DNA from: an uncultured Paracoccaceae bacterium | GTDB taxonomy: Bacteria > Pseudomonadota > Alphaproteobacteria > Rhodobacterales > Rhodobacteraceae | Length of the DNA stretch: 64,000 nt | Reading direction: 5' to 3' | Assembly: GCA_938092015.1 (NCBI GenBank) | Contig: CALKOT010000004.1 | Span: forward strand, 1 to 64,000 | Part shown: in pieces, positions 1 through 9,471 of the stretch | Position numbering within the stretch: position 1 is the stretch's first letter | Layout: every line of letters begins with the position of its first letter | Notes under the pieces: generated by a model | Told to the model about the DNA's origin: nothing | Seen by the model: the letters and a program-made list of their open reading frames with translations, nothing else | Database searches by the model: none | Program-made: the position numbers and the translations under genes

Positions 1-134
1 GAGTCCCTCGCGTGCACGTGCGTAAGAAATCGCAAGCTTTTGAGCTGACCCCCGGCCAAACCTTGCTAATCTCTATACTTGAAAAATTGAATTATCTGCG
101 CGGTTCCATAGGCTTATGCGAAAATCACAGGCGA

Positions 135-500
135 CTAGATATAGAGTTCATTGTACTTATCGGTATCGATGCCTGCAGGAACCTCAAAGGATGCTGCGCC
201 CTTCTTAATCGTCAGTTTATCGTGGATCTTTGAGCCCTTGACGTAGTTTTCGCCATTGCCGAAGCCAATCTTGATGTCTGGCGGGTTCTTGTTCGGATCA
301 AATTGGTAGTTGTCCTCAAACACGACAGTCGTTTTACCACCTGCCTTCCTCACTTTGACGGTTCCGGCGACGTTGTAGCCTTTGCGGCCAGACAGGCTGC
401 CCGTCCGCGCCTTCGAACCGGCAAGCGTCGGTGTTGCAACCAGCGCTATGGCGGTTGTGGTCAAGGCGAGGCCAGCGAATTGGCGACGTGAAAGCATCAT
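135..500 (-). CDS. DM13-domain secreted protein, Tat signal
   Basis: This 121-residue protein starts with a twin-arginine type signal (SRRQF at residues 5-9, then a hydrophobic stretch ending near TLA at about residue 27). The mature part has the pattern of DM13 domains: a GTVKVRKAGG turn, VVFEDNYQFD, then a PDIKIGFGNG segment. DM13 domains are thought to bind a redox group or take part in electron transfer at the cell surface; that role is family knowledge. A purine-rich GGAGGAAA lies just upstream of the double ATG at 495-500, so either ATG may be used. It stands alone, with no clear partner. Family assignment is by motif only. Confidence 0.6.
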   Translation of the reverse strand: MMLSRRQFAGLALTTTAIALVATPTLAGSKARTGSLSGRKGYNVAGTVKVRKAGGKTTVVFEDNYQFDPNKNPPDIKIGFGNGENYVKGSKIHDKLTIKKGAASFEVPAGIDTDKYNELYI

Positions 501-643
501 GGCGGTTTCCTCCGGTTTCTATTGGGTGAGGGACATTTGGCCCGTGCCTTTTGAAAGACATGAGCAGCGGTACATGCGCAATGCCAGATGCGCGAATGTG
601 TGCGAGTTTCACGGCCATGTGTCAGTGGTTGATTGTAGACCAG

Positions 644-1090
644 TTATGATCGCGGCGGATTCGCGGAATCGAAGATCACAACTTCGTCCATTTCGGCGCA
701 CATCCACAAACGATATCGGCTGATCAGGCCGTCATTCAGAGCGAAGAAGCTGAAAACATTAGCCGAAATCATCTTGCCGGTTGGTGCACGGCCCAGCCAG
801 GGGCCGGTATGTCTGCCGGTAAAGGACCAGTGCGCCATCACCTTGTCTTCGTCGCCGATAATTTGGTGAACTTGGGCGTCTCTGTCGGCGATGTTCTTGT
901 GAAAGCCTTTGACATGCGCCACCAGACCGGCACGGCCCTGCGGGCCGCCGAACGCCTGATTAGCTTCGTCGACCATGTCTTCATGGGCGATCTCATCGAT
1001 CAGGTGATAGCGCATCTTTGCGCCGACCTCATCGAGATAGGTGATCATAATCTCGGTCGGGGTGCGTGTGGATGCGATGCTCATGCCCAC
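644..1090 (-). CDS. SnoaL-like / ester cyclase family protein
   Basis: A 148-residue cytoplasmic protein with the NTF2-like fold pattern: an N-terminal helix (TPTEIMITYLDEV), a central VHQIIGDEDKVMAHWSFTGRHTG strand pair and a final ISRYRLWMCAEM strand. This is the SnoaL-like polyketide cyclase/ester cyclase superfamily, in which substrates are rarely predictable. No signal peptide is visible. A second SnoaL-like protein, secreted, is at 11294-11776 and is clearly a different subfamily. It is separated from both neighbours, so it is probably a single-gene unit. Confidence 0.55.
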   Translation of the reverse strand: MGMSIASTRTPTEIMITYLDEVGAKMRYHLIDEIAHEDMVDEANQAFGGPQGRAGLVAHVKGFHKNIADRDAQVHQIIGDEDKVMAHWSFTGRHTGPWLGRAPTGKMISANVFSFFALNDGLISRYRLWMCAEMDEVVIFDSANPPRS

Positions 1091-1127
1091 ACGCTATCAC
1101 CGGCCCAGAGCGGGGGGCAAACTTTCC

Positions 1128-2111
1128 CTAAGCCATGCCCGCCAATGAAAGCGTCTGCGCCCAGACTGCGTCTTCCAGCGGAACAGGGTCCATCCGGGAT
1201 TTGCCCTGACCTGGCATTCGCGCGCCTTCGTCCAGCGCAACGCCTTCGGCAACCTGCGCCAGCCGGTCGAAAAAGGCAGGAGAGGCGCCGGGATCCATCA
1301 ACATGTAATACTGCCCCAGATCGTGCGGTGGCTCTTCAGGCGCCTTCAACGGCTTCACGTCGCGGCTGACAACGCCGCCAGTCATGCCTGCGGCCAGCAG
1401 TTCTGCCATCAGACCAAAGCCCCAACCCTTGTAGCCGCCCATCGACACGAGAGAGCCGGTTAGCGCCGCGGCAGGATCGGTTGTGGGTTCGCCATCAGCG
1501 TCAACCGCCCAGCCCTCGGGAATGCTTTCACCCGCAGCTTTCGCCATGGTGATCTTGCCCAGTGCAACCGTGGTGGTGGATTGGTCAAATTGCATCGCGA
1601 TGCCGCCTTCGCTATCCGGAACGGAAAAGGCGATTGGATTTGTGCCGATCACGCGTGTCTTTCCGCCCGGTGGCGCGACGATGGGCGATGCGTTGGTCAG
1701 GCCGAATGCGATAAGGCCCTCGCGCGCAATTTGTTCTGTAAAGTAACCGAGCGAGGTGCAGGTATGCGCGTGCCCAACGGCAAGACTTGCGACACCGCAA
1801 TCTTTCGCCGCTTTGACCGCCGCTGGCAGGCCGCGCGCGAATGCTGGTTGGGCGAAGCCAAACTTGGCGTCGACCATAACGGTTCCCGGACGAGGGGTCG
1901 TCACCACCGGTTCAACCACGCCATTCACCCGGCCTGATTTTAGCTGAACGCAGTAGCTTTCCAGATAATAGAGGCCACAGATTTTGTTGCCGACAGCTTC
2001 AGCCTTGCGCACGGCTTTGGCGACTTCCGCCGCAATCCAGCCATCCGCGCCGTGCCGTTCCAAAGCGGCTCTTGCAGCGGTTTCGATCTCATCAAGCGAA
2101 ATATCAGGCAT
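1128..2111 (-). CDS. Ldh family (malate/L-lactate dehydrogenase-like) oxidoreductase
   Basis: A 327-residue member of the Ldh2/malate-lactate dehydrogenase superfamily, which uses NAD(P) to reduce 2-oxo acids or cyclic imino acids. Family marks are AVGHAHTCTSLGYFTEQIA, a segment equivalent to the active-site His helix, TRVIGTNPIAFSVPD, and the C-terminal GGYKGWGFGLMAELLA. I chose the ATG at 2109-2111 (MPDISLDEIE) because members begin with a short strand followed by LDEIE; the open frame runs 16 codons further upstream without similarity. A diverged paralogue lies at 60469-61467. The substrate cannot be read from sequence. Confidence 0.8.
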   Translation of the reverse strand: MPDISLDEIETAARAALERHGADGWIAAEVAKAVRKAEAVGNKICGLYYLESYCVQLKSGRVNGVVEPVVTTPRPGTVMVDAKFGFAQPAFARGLPAAVKAAKDCGVASLAVGHAHTCTSLGYFTEQIAREGLIAFGLTNASPIVAPPGGKTRVIGTNPIAFSVPDSEGGIAMQFDQSTTTVALGKITMAKAAGESIPEGWAVDADGEPTTDPAAALTGSLVSMGGYKGWGFGLMAELLAAGMTGGVVSRDVKPLKAPEEPPHDLGQYYMLMDPGASPAFFDRLAQVAEGVALDEGARMPGQGKSRMDPVPLEDAVWAQTLSLAGMA

Positions 2112-2457
2112 GTGTCCCCTCAGGTGTTTTGGGCGGAGTTTGGCGCGCTCTTCCCCCAAAAGAAGCGCAAAAGCCAGAATATTTTGTGTTTTCGGTGGTT
2201 GGTTAAGATTGCTGATGGTTGGTTGAGCAGAGTGTATCGGCCCGATTTACTACCGCTAGTTTCAATTTTTCCTGAAATGTCCCATGCTAGAAGCACAAAG
2301 GTCGCCCGACTGAAGTCTTAGTTGGCTGCTCTAGTTGGGTGTGGGCAGTAAGAAACGTGGCGACACAAGCAGAGATTGATACTCATGCGCAGGTCTTGCC
2401 AGCGTCAGGTCGGCGCGCGATAATCTGTCGGAAAGTTTCGGAGTAACCGCAGCGACG
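2112..2457. other. intergenic stretch with possible broken N-terminus of the RTX gene
   Basis: 346 bases without a confident gene between the divergent Ldh-family gene and the RTX gene. It holds a short direct repeat (TGGTTGGTT near 2199 and again near 2216). A GTG-initiated reading from 2357 gives about 20 plausible residues before going out of frame, while the RTX frame itself is open back to a TGA at 2377-2379. Promoters for both genes should lie here, but no convincing -35/-10 pair was picked out. Confidence 0.4.
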
Positions 2458-3663
2458 GTGACGGAATTCAGCTTCGGCGAAAACAGCTTAGGGTTCGAAA
2501 CCGACCCAGCTGGCGAAAAAATTCTCATCAAAGCAGATGTCGCGCTAGCCCAACTGGGGTTCTATCTTCTACCGACGGTGAGCGTTTTTGAGGACGAAGG
2601 CTTCACATTGCGTGTGCCCAACGCCGATCTGTTCATGATCGAGTATCGTTTCCTGTTCGAAGGGGAACCAGGAGGAACGCTGCCGTTCTTTTCAGGCGTC
2701 AATAACCTTCCCAACCGCACTGAAAAGGTTGAAATAGGCACCTCACCATCAGGGTTCTTTGCTGATTACACGTACGACTATGAAGGCGTGGTCATGGGTG
2801 ATGACCTGATCCCTTCTTTCAGAGAAGACTTTCTCGCCAACTGGCGAAATGCAACTGAAGTTTACGCGATATTGAACGTGCGCGAAATTGGATCTGGTCT
2901 GCCAACGTCGAATGAGGGAAATGACTTCATCGTCTATTCCGGCCCAAGGCCTGGCACTGCGGCCGATGCAATCGCCTCGCAAGTCTATTTTGGGGATGAT
3001 GTTACGGGTCCGGTGAACCCTGGTCCAACTACGCCAGATCCTGACCCGACCGCGCTGACCGAAGGCGCTGATGCAGCAACTGGCGCAGCAGGGAATGATA
3101 CAATTAACGGCCTTGGCGGTAATAACTCGCTAAAGGGTCTTGGTGGCGACGATCTTCTTTTTGGCGGGGCTGGCGATGACAACATCAAAGGCAACGGCGG
3201 CGACGACCGGATACGCGGCAACGGCGGCGCTGATACGCTGAAAGGCAATGGCGGCGACGACAATATCAAGGGCAATGGCGGTGATGACGTCATCAAGGCG
3301 GGCGGCGGCGCTGACACCGTGAAGGGCGGCGGCGGCGCAGATCTGATCAATGGCGGCGGCGGTGCTGACGTGCTGAATGGCGGCGGTGGCAATGATGTGA
3401 TCACAGGCAAAGGCGGCGACGATACGCTGAAAGGCAATGGTGGTGCGGATGTGTTCCGGTTCCGTGCGTCAGACCGCAATGACACGATCGCTGATTTCCG
3501 CCAGGGTCAGGACCAGATTGAAATCATCTCTGGCGCTAGATCCTTCGCTGGTCTCACAATCGAACAAGACGGCGTGGATGTCCTGATCAGCTTTGGAAGC
3601 GTGGGCGTCAGGGTGGTCACAGATAACGCCGGCGCGTTCGATGAAAGTGATTTCATCTTCTGA
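2458..3663 (+). CDS. RTX calcium-binding repeat protein, type I secretion substrate
   Basis: A 401-residue protein. Residues 1-190 match no domain I recognise. From about residue 200 there are roughly ten glycine/aspartate nonapeptide repeats of the GGxGxDxLxG type, followed by the usual closing motif (ADVFRFRASDRNDTIADF, about residues 334-351) and an acidic hydrophobic end, DFIF. These features mark a calcium-folded protein exported by a type I system through its C-terminus. No ABC exporter or membrane fusion protein is in this window. The start is unsure: the only start codon in frame after the upstream stop at 2377 is GTG at 2458, with no good ribosome site, so the N-terminus may be truncated. 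The repeats are unusual in carrying lysine at the loop (IKGNGGDD, VKGGGGAD). Confidence 0.8.
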   Translation: MTEFSFGENSLGFETDPAGEKILIKADVALAQLGFYLLPTVSVFEDEGFTLRVPNADLFMIEYRFLFEGEPGGTLPFFSGVNNLPNRTEKVEIGTSPSGFFADYTYDYEGVVMGDDLIPSFREDFLANWRNATEVYAILNVREIGSGLPTSNEGNDFIVYSGPRPGTAADAIASQVYFGDDVTGPVNPGPTTPDPDPTALTEGADAATGAAGNDTINGLGGNNSLKGLGGDDLLFGGAGDDNIKGNGGDDRIRGNGGADTLKGNGGDDNIKGNGGDDVIKAGGGADTVKGGGGADLINGGGGADVLNGGGGNDVITGKGGDDTLKGNGGADVFRFRASDRNDTIADFRQGQDQIEIISGARSFAGLTIEQDGVDVLISFGSVGVRVVTDNAGAFDESDFIF

Positions 3664-3678
3664 TCTGGATGGCAGTTT

Positions 3679-4653
3679 CTAGTTTGCAAACAGGCTAAGC
3701 AGTTCTTCTGCCGCGGCTTCGGGCGCCAAATCGCCGTTCGCGACCTTGGCTTGCAACGCTTCCATCCGCGCATTTACGTCGGCATTGGCGCGGAACCGCG
3801 CTTTCAAGCCTTCATCAATCTCAAAGCTGAGCCATTTTTGTGATTGCTCGGCGCGTCGCCGTTCTCGCCAGCCTTGCGCCCGGCGCCACTGATCAAGCGA
3901 TGACAGGCGATCCCATGTGTCTTCCAGCCCGTCGCCTGTGACGGCTGAAACAGTGATCGCATCAGGAACATCATCGGGGTCTTGTGGGCGGGATCGCATC
4001 AGGCGCAATGCCCCGCGATAGTCCGCCGCTGTGCGGATAGCAGTGGATTTCAATTCTCCATCCGCCTTGTTCACCACGATCAGATCGGCGATTTCCATAA
4101 TCCCGCGCTTGACGCCCTGCAGTTCGTCTCCGCCCGCTGGCGCGAGAAGAAGAAGGAAAAGGTCCGTCATGTCTGCGACCATTGTCTCAGACTGGCCGAC
4201 ACCGACGGTTTCGACCATGACGAGGTCATAGCCCGCCGCCTCACATAAGATGATCGCCTCACGCGTACGCCTTGCAACGCCGCCCAATGCAGCGCGACTG
4301 GGTGAGGGGCGGATAAAGGCGTTTGGGTGGCGGCTAAGATGTTCCATCCTGGTTTTGTCGCCCAGAATTGAACCGCCTGTCCGGGCTGAGGATGGATCAA
4401 CAGCAAGAACTGCGACTTTCAGGCCGCGTTCGGCCAGCATCATGCCAAAGGCCTCGATGAAGGTGGACTTGCCGACGCCGGGTGTGCCGCTGAGGCCAAG
4501 GCGAATTGCGTTCCCTTGGCCGTAAAGCCCGCCAATCAGATTGCGGGCGGCGGCGCGGTGGTCCTCTCGCGTCGATTCGATCAGCGTGATCGCACGCGCC
4601 AGTGCGCGACGTTCACCTTTCAGAAGCCGGGCTTTCAGGTCTTCGATATCCAT
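3679..4653 (-). CDS. meaB: MeaB/ArgK-type G3E GTPase
   Basis: A 324-residue P-loop GTPase of the MeaB (LAO/ArgK) family that guards and reactivates adenosylcobalamin-dependent methylmalonyl-CoA mutase. Visible motifs are the P-loop GTPGVGKST (about residue 56), DPSSARTGGSILGDKTRM (family signature with switch I), ETVGVGQSE (switch II) and VVNKADGE (guanine specificity). Length is normal for the family. The mutase is not in this window. Downstream of the frameshifted GFA gene on the same strand with a 64-bp gap, so the two may be co-transcribed. Confidence 0.92.
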   Translation of the reverse strand: MDIEDLKARLLKGERRALARAITLIESTREDHRAAARNLIGGLYGQGNAIRLGLSGTPGVGKSTFIEAFGMMLAERGLKVAVLAVDPSSARTGGSILGDKTRMEHLSRHPNAFIRPSPSRAALGGVARRTREAIILCEAAGYDLVMVETVGVGQSETMVADMTDLFLLLLAPAGGDELQGVKRGIMEIADLIVVNKADGELKSTAIRTAADYRGALRLMRSRPQDPDDVPDAITVSAVTGDGLEDTWDRLSSLDQWRRAQGWRERRRAEQSQKWLSFEIDEGLKARFRANADVNARMEALQAKVANGDLAPEAAAEELLSLFAN

Positions 4654-4717
4654 GCCGCCTCATGCAATGATCTCAAGGCGGTTTTGTCTGAAACTTTGGG
4701 GCGTCGCAAGTCGTTCA

Positions 4718-5093
4718 CTAACCATCGCGATTGCGGGGGTGTAGCGTTGTTTCAGGAAACACGAGAAGCCAGCTTTCACGGCGGTCGGTCCAAAGCTCAT
4801 AAGAAGGTTGAAACTGATCCGGGGCGTCGAGCGCGCCAAGGTGAAGTTCAACCTCGCCATCTGAGCGGGCGAAGACCGACGAACCACAGCGTTGGCAAAA
4901 AGCAGCGGCCTTTGTAGTCGCCTACGGTTCCCTCGATCGCCACTGCGGTTTCGGGAAAAACCGCGGCTGCGAAGAACGCTGCGCCATGGTGTTTGCGGCA
5001 GTCCATACAATGGCAGACGCCGACCCTGACAGGTTCACCTGTTGCGATAAAACGGACATCGCCGCAAAGACAGCCGCCCTTGATCTGTTCCAT
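4718..5093 (-). pseudogene. GFA family (glutathione-dependent formaldehyde-activating-like) protein, frameshifted
   Basis: From ATG 5091-5093 the reading MEQIKGGCLCGDVRF, then VGVCHCMDCRKHHG, matches the zinc-binding GFA/CENP-V fold (CxC, CxxC). After GDYKGRCF the frame goes wrong. Removing one base from the five-A run at 4897-4901 (plus strand) restores CFCQRCGSSVFARSDG, the expected second zinc motif, and then about 50 more GFA-like residues (VELHLGALDAP, YELWTDRRESW) to a TAG at 4718-4720. The total of 376 bases fits one surplus base exactly. Without correction the product stops early at 4848. It is either a true homopolymer frameshift or a sequencing error; the rest of the protein shows no other damage. 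Confidence 0.8.
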
Positions 5094-5194
5094 CCGATGA
5101 TCCCTTTTCCTTCGGCACTTTGACCTTAGCGATCCGTCTGGCGCCGCGTCCACGACTTCATGGAATTGCCTTGGCGCGTGCGCAAGCCTAAGCC

Positions 5195-7648
5195 ATGACT
5201 ATGAACAAGCCCCTTGGACTGCCGGTTGAAGATGCGCTGCCAGCGCTGCTGTCTGCGTTGGCGGATAATGGCGCCGCTGTCCTGACCGCGCCGCCGGGGG
5301 CAGGGAAGACGACGCTGGTTCCTTTGGCGCTGCTCGATGCGCCCTGGGCCAAAGGCCGCCTACTGATGTTGGAGCCTCGACGACTGGTGGCGCGCGCGGC
5401 GGCAGAACGGATGGCGGCTCTACTAGGTGAAAAAGTTGGCGCGCAGGTCGGCTATCGCATTCGGGGTGAGGCGGTAACATCGGCCCAGACCCGGATTGAA
5501 GTGGTGACCGAGGGCATCCTGACGCGGATGTTGCAGTCCGACCCGGAACTTTCGGGCGTGTCGGCCGTCATGTTCGACGAATTTCACGAACGATCATTAC
5601 ACGCTGATCTGGGCCTCGCGTTGACGTTGGAGGCGCGCGAAGCGCTTCGCGAAGACCTTCGCGTAATCGTGATGTCAGCGACGCTGGATGCAGGCCCGGT
5701 CGCTGCGCTGATTGGCGATGCGCCGGTCGTGAATTCTGAGGGCCGGATGCATCCGGTTGAGACGCGCTGGCTGGACCGTCCGCGCGGTTCGACCCGGCTT
5801 GAGCAGGCTGTGGCGGCTCTGATTACTGACGCCCATACCGTTGAGGCAGGCGATATCCTCGTCTTCCTGCCGGGTGTGGGCGAGATTGAGCGTACGCGTC
5901 AGGCCCTCAGGTTGGGGGACAGCACAGATGTACGCATTCTTCACGGTGGGTTGGCGTTCAAGGATCAGCGGGCGGCTTTGGCGGCGGCGGCGAATGGTCG
6001 ACGCAAAGTCGTGCTGGCGACGTCTATCGCCGAAACCTCCCTAACTGTTGAGGGTGTCCGCGTTGTCGTCGATGCCGGGCTGTCGCGGCGCGCGCGATAT
6101 GATCCGGGTGGCGCGATGTCCCGACTGGTGACTGAAAAGGCATCTCGGGCTGAGGCTGACCAGCGCAGGGGGCGGGCGGGGCGGTTGGCGCCTGGCGTTT
6201 GCTATCGGTTGTGGACAAAGGGCGAAGAGGCTGGAATGCCGCCATTCGCTCCGCCAGAAATCGCGGTGGCTGATCTGGCGCCTCTGGTGCTTGAGTTGGC
6301 GAATTGGGGTGCGGATGCCGCCGACCTGTCATTCCTTGACCCGCCTCCCGCTGCAGGAATGGCTGAGGCGACATCCTTGCTATCTGCGTTGGGCGCATTT
6401 GACGGCGTTGGACGGATCACTGGCCATGGGCGCAAACTGGCGGCGGCGCCGACGCATCCACGTCTCGCGCACATGATCCTGTCAGCGCCTGAGGCGCAGC
6501 GCCGGGCCGCTTGCGATCTTGCAGCGCTGTTAGAGGCGCGCGATCCGATGCGTTCAGCGGGTTCAGACATCGCCAGACGGATGAACGCCTTGCGAGACCG
6601 GTCCGGCCCGCCTGCGATGCGACGTGTGGCCGAGGAAAGTGCGCGGCTGGCCAAACGGATGCGCATTGAGGGCGGCGGCCAAGCTGACTTTGGCGAGTTG
6701 ATCGCCCGCGCCTATCCAGATCGGATCGCACTGCGACGCAAGGGGGGTGAAGCAAGGTTTCTACTGTCAGGCGGACGGGGCGCGAAACTTGCCAATGATG
6801 ACGCACTTGCCGGGCATTCGTTGCTGGCTGTCGCCGATGTGGAAGGCGAAGCGAATGAGGCGGCGATCCGTTTGGCAGCGCCGTTAAGCCGGGGACAATT
6901 GGACGACCTTTACGGCGATCAAATGCAGTGGGTTGAAACCTGCGAATGGTCGCGACGCGACCGTCGCGTCGATGCCCGGCGGCGTCTGATGCTCGGCGCA
7001 CTGGCATTGGAAGATAAGCCCTGGAAGGAAGCGACAGTAGAGGCGCTGGCGGCGGCCATGACAGACGGCGTGCGCGATCTGGGATTGGAACGTCTGCCAT
7101 GGTCCAAAGCTGCGCGTCTGCTGGCGGCGCGGTCTGAATGGGCGCGGACGCGCGGCGCCGATTTGACGGACTTGTCAGCGGAGGGTTTGGCGGGGCGGCT
7201 GGATGATTGGCTGACACCGCATCTGCTGGGGTGCCGGACGCTGGATGATTTGGCGGGTGTCAATTTGGTTGAGGTTCTGAAGGCGGAATTGGGGTGGGAT
7301 GGGACACAAACCCTGGACCGCCTCGCGCCCTCAGCAATTACCGCGCCGACTGGCACTAAACTGGCGGTGGATTACGATGGCGCGCAGCCGTCGGTCGCAG
7401 TGCGATTGCAGGAACTGTTCGGTTTGTATCAGCACCCCGTCGTAGGCCCGGATCGGACGCCGCTGCTGATTGAACTTCTCTCCCCCGCTGGTCGCCCGGT
7501 GCAGACCACGGCGGATCTGCCGGGGTTCTGGCGCACGTCTTACGCCGATGTGCGCAAGGACATGCGGGGCCGTTATCCGCGCCACCCCTGGCCGGAAAAT
7601 CCGTTGGAGGCTGAGGCGACCCGGCGGGTGAAACCGCGCGGGACCTGA
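5195..7648 (+). CDS. hrpB: ATP-dependent helicase HrpB
   Basis: An 817-residue DEAH-box helicase. Motifs in order: GAGKTT (I), EPRRLVARA (Ia), DEFHERS (II, DEFH variant usual for HrpB), SAT (III), TSIAETSLT (V) and QRRGRAGRLAPG (VI), followed by the helicase-associated domain and the HrpB C-terminal domain ending in PRHPWPENPLEA. HrpB is a common, non-essential RNA helicase-like protein; its substrate in alphaproteobacteria is poorly known. ATG at 5195 and at 5201 are both possible starts. It is divergent from the GFA/meaB pair and separate from the next gene. Confidence 0.93.
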   Translation: MTMNKPLGLPVEDALPALLSALADNGAAVLTAPPGAGKTTLVPLALLDAPWAKGRLLMLEPRRLVARAAAERMAALLGEKVGAQVGYRIRGEAVTSAQTRIEVVTEGILTRMLQSDPELSGVSAVMFDEFHERSLHADLGLALTLEAREALREDLRVIVMSATLDAGPVAALIGDAPVVNSEGRMHPVETRWLDRPRGSTRLEQAVAALITDAHTVEAGDILVFLPGVGEIERTRQALRLGDSTDVRILHGGLAFKDQRAALAAAANGRRKVVLATSIAETSLTVEGVRVVVDAGLSRRARYDPGGAMSRLVTEKASRAEADQRRGRAGRLAPGVCYRLWTKGEEAGMPPFAPPEIAVADLAPLVLELANWGADAADLSFLDPPPAAGMAEATSLLSALGAFDGVGRITGHGRKLAAAPTHPRLAHMILSAPEAQRRAACDLAALLEARDPMRSAGSDIARRMNALRDRSGPPAMRRVAEESARLAKRMRIEGGGQADFGELIARAYPDRIALRRKGGEARFLLSGGRGAKLANDDALAGHSLLAVADVEGEANEAAIRLAAPLSRGQLDDLYGDQMQWVETCEWSRRDRRVDARRRLMLGALALEDKPWKEATVEALAAAMTDGVRDLGLERLPWSKAARLLAARSEWARTRGADLTDLSAEGLAGRLDDWLTPHLLGCRTLDDLAGVNLVEVLKAELGWDGTQTLDRLAPSAITAPTGTKLAVDYDGAQPSVAVRLQELFGLYQHPVVGPDRTPLLIELLSPAGRPVQTTADLPGFWRTSYADVRKDMRGRYPRHPWPENPLEAEATRRVKPRGT

Positions 7649-7724
7649 CCAGACCGAGTTAGACGATTGCTTCCGAACTGCCTTGCTGCATAGTGACTGG
7701 ATTGAATTATCCCGAAAGTGATCC

Positions 7725-9444
7725 ATGGACCGTCGACTGACCACGATTGTAGCAGCCGACATGGTTGGTTACTCGTGACTGATGGCGGCGGACGAAGAAG
7801 GCACGCTTACTCGATTTCGGGTGATACGCTCTGACGTGATCGACCCTGAACTTGAGGCGGCGAAGGCTCGGCTGAGCAAGACGATGGGCGATGGCCTGCT
7901 GGTTGAGTTTCCTTCGCCTGTCGCGGCGGCCCGCGCCTCACTGGCGATCCAGAAAGCGATGGTGGCGCGAGAGCGTGAACAGGCGGACGAGACCCGCATT
8001 CAGTTCCGCATCGGGATCAACCTTGGCGATGTCATCATCGAAGGCGACGATATCCTTGGCGATGGCGTAAACGTCGCCGCCCGTCTGGAAAGTCTCGCGC
8101 CGCCGGGTGGCGTCTGCATATCGTGCGCGGTGCATGAGCAGATCCGGGGCAAGATCGACGCGCCGTTGACCGCGCTGGGCCCGCAAAACGTCAAGAACAT
8201 CCCTGAGCCGATTGATGTCTGGCGGGTGGAGGTTGAAGGGGTTCGTCCCGCCAAGACCGCCACCAAAACCGCGATACTCCCATCGCTGGTGGTGCTGCCC
8301 TTCGACAACATGTCGTCCGATCCGGAGCAGGAGTTTCTGGCCGACGGCATCGTCGAGGACGTCACGACGGAGCTTTCGCGCTTTCGCACCCTGACTGTCA
8401 TCGCCCGAAACTCAGCCTTCACCTACAAGGGCGCGCCGAAGGATGTGCGCGAAATCGCGAAAGAACTGGACGTGCGCTACGTCGTCGAAGGCTCCGTCCG
8501 CCGCGCATCTCTGGGCGGAACGGTGGGACAGGACAATGGCGGACCTCTTCGATGTGCAAGACGAGCTAACCAGCGCGATTGTTTCCGGGGTTGAGCCTGA
8601 ACTGGGTGCGCATGAACGGACGTTGTCGCGGCGCAAGCCGACAGAAAGCCTGACTGCGTGGGAGCTGGCGCAAAAAGGGTTTTCCCGATTCCTCGAATAC
8701 ACGCGGGAGGATTTTGGAGCTGCGCAAACCCTCTATCGGAAGGCCATTAAACTGAACTCCGACTTTGCACTGGCGCATGCGCTTTCCGCGCGCGTTCACT
8801 ATGCGAGTGCGATGCTGGGATGGGGCGAAGAGTTTGCGGTCGAACTCAAGGCAGGCTAAAATCTGTCGGAGCGAGCGATCGCGCTTGACGCCAAATCTGA
8901 CTATGGCCACGTCTTTCATGCCGGCATCCTGAAGTTTCTTGGCCGAGATCGTGATGCGGATATCGCGTTCACTATTGCAGATGCCTTGAACCCGAACTCG
9001 CTTATTCTTTGTATGGCGCGCGGCAATGCAGAGTTCGCCAAAGTTAATACCGACCCAACCGTATTCAGAGAGGTCGCGTCAAGGGCGCTTCGACTCAGCC
9101 CGCGGGATCCACAGGCCTACCTTTTCCATAACTTGCTTGGTGCGGCGCGTTTGGTTGAAAACTGTTGGGAGTTCGACGAGGAAAGTGCAAACGCGTTTGC
9201 GACTGCGAGCAGGTATCAGAATGCGTCAGAGGCTGTCGTTGTGAATGCCGCTTTCGCCAGCGTACAGGTTGGCCGCAATGACGATGCTGTTTTTTACCTG
9301 GATATGCTGCGCCGAAAAAATCCAGACATCTCAGGTAAGCAGATCAGAGGTCGAAACAGCTTTTACAAGTGGGTGGATAGGTTCTTGGAGAAGAACGAAG
9401 TGGCTTATGAGAAACTTGTGAAACTTGGCCTGCCGCGTGAGTAG
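7725..9444 (+). pseudogene. class III adenylate/guanylate cyclase-TPR protein, broken three times
   Basis: The reading begins MDRRLTTIVAADMVGYS at ATG 7725, the usual start of cyclase/TPR fusion proteins, then meets TGA at 7776-7778 where relatives have Arg (SRLM). The cyclase domain continues through KTMGDGLLVEF and DGVNVAARLESLAPPGG. After FLADGIVEDVTTELSRF and YVVEGSVRRA a piece of about 50 bases is missing around 8500-8510 and the frame changes into HLWAERWDRTMADLFDVQDEL, as in the family after a lost segment. The TPR part continues to a second stop, TAA at 8857-8859, and then in the same frame (NLSERAIALDAKSDYGH) to TAG at 9442. With two nonsense codons and one frameshifting deletion this is a pseudogene. 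A damaged relative is at 16553-18137. Confidence 0.88.
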
Positions 9445-9471
9445 AAGCTCATTTTCTGCGCAAATGCCTGT

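Noticed and set aside
2985-3485. A long proline/serine-rich open frame opposite the RTX repeats
   Set aside because: It is the antisense shadow of the Gly/Asp repeats; composition follows from the repeats themselves.
6417-7356. Long minus-strand frames inside hrpB
   Set aside because: Arg/Pro-rich antisense frames of a GC-rich gene; helicase motifs on the plus strand explain the sequence.
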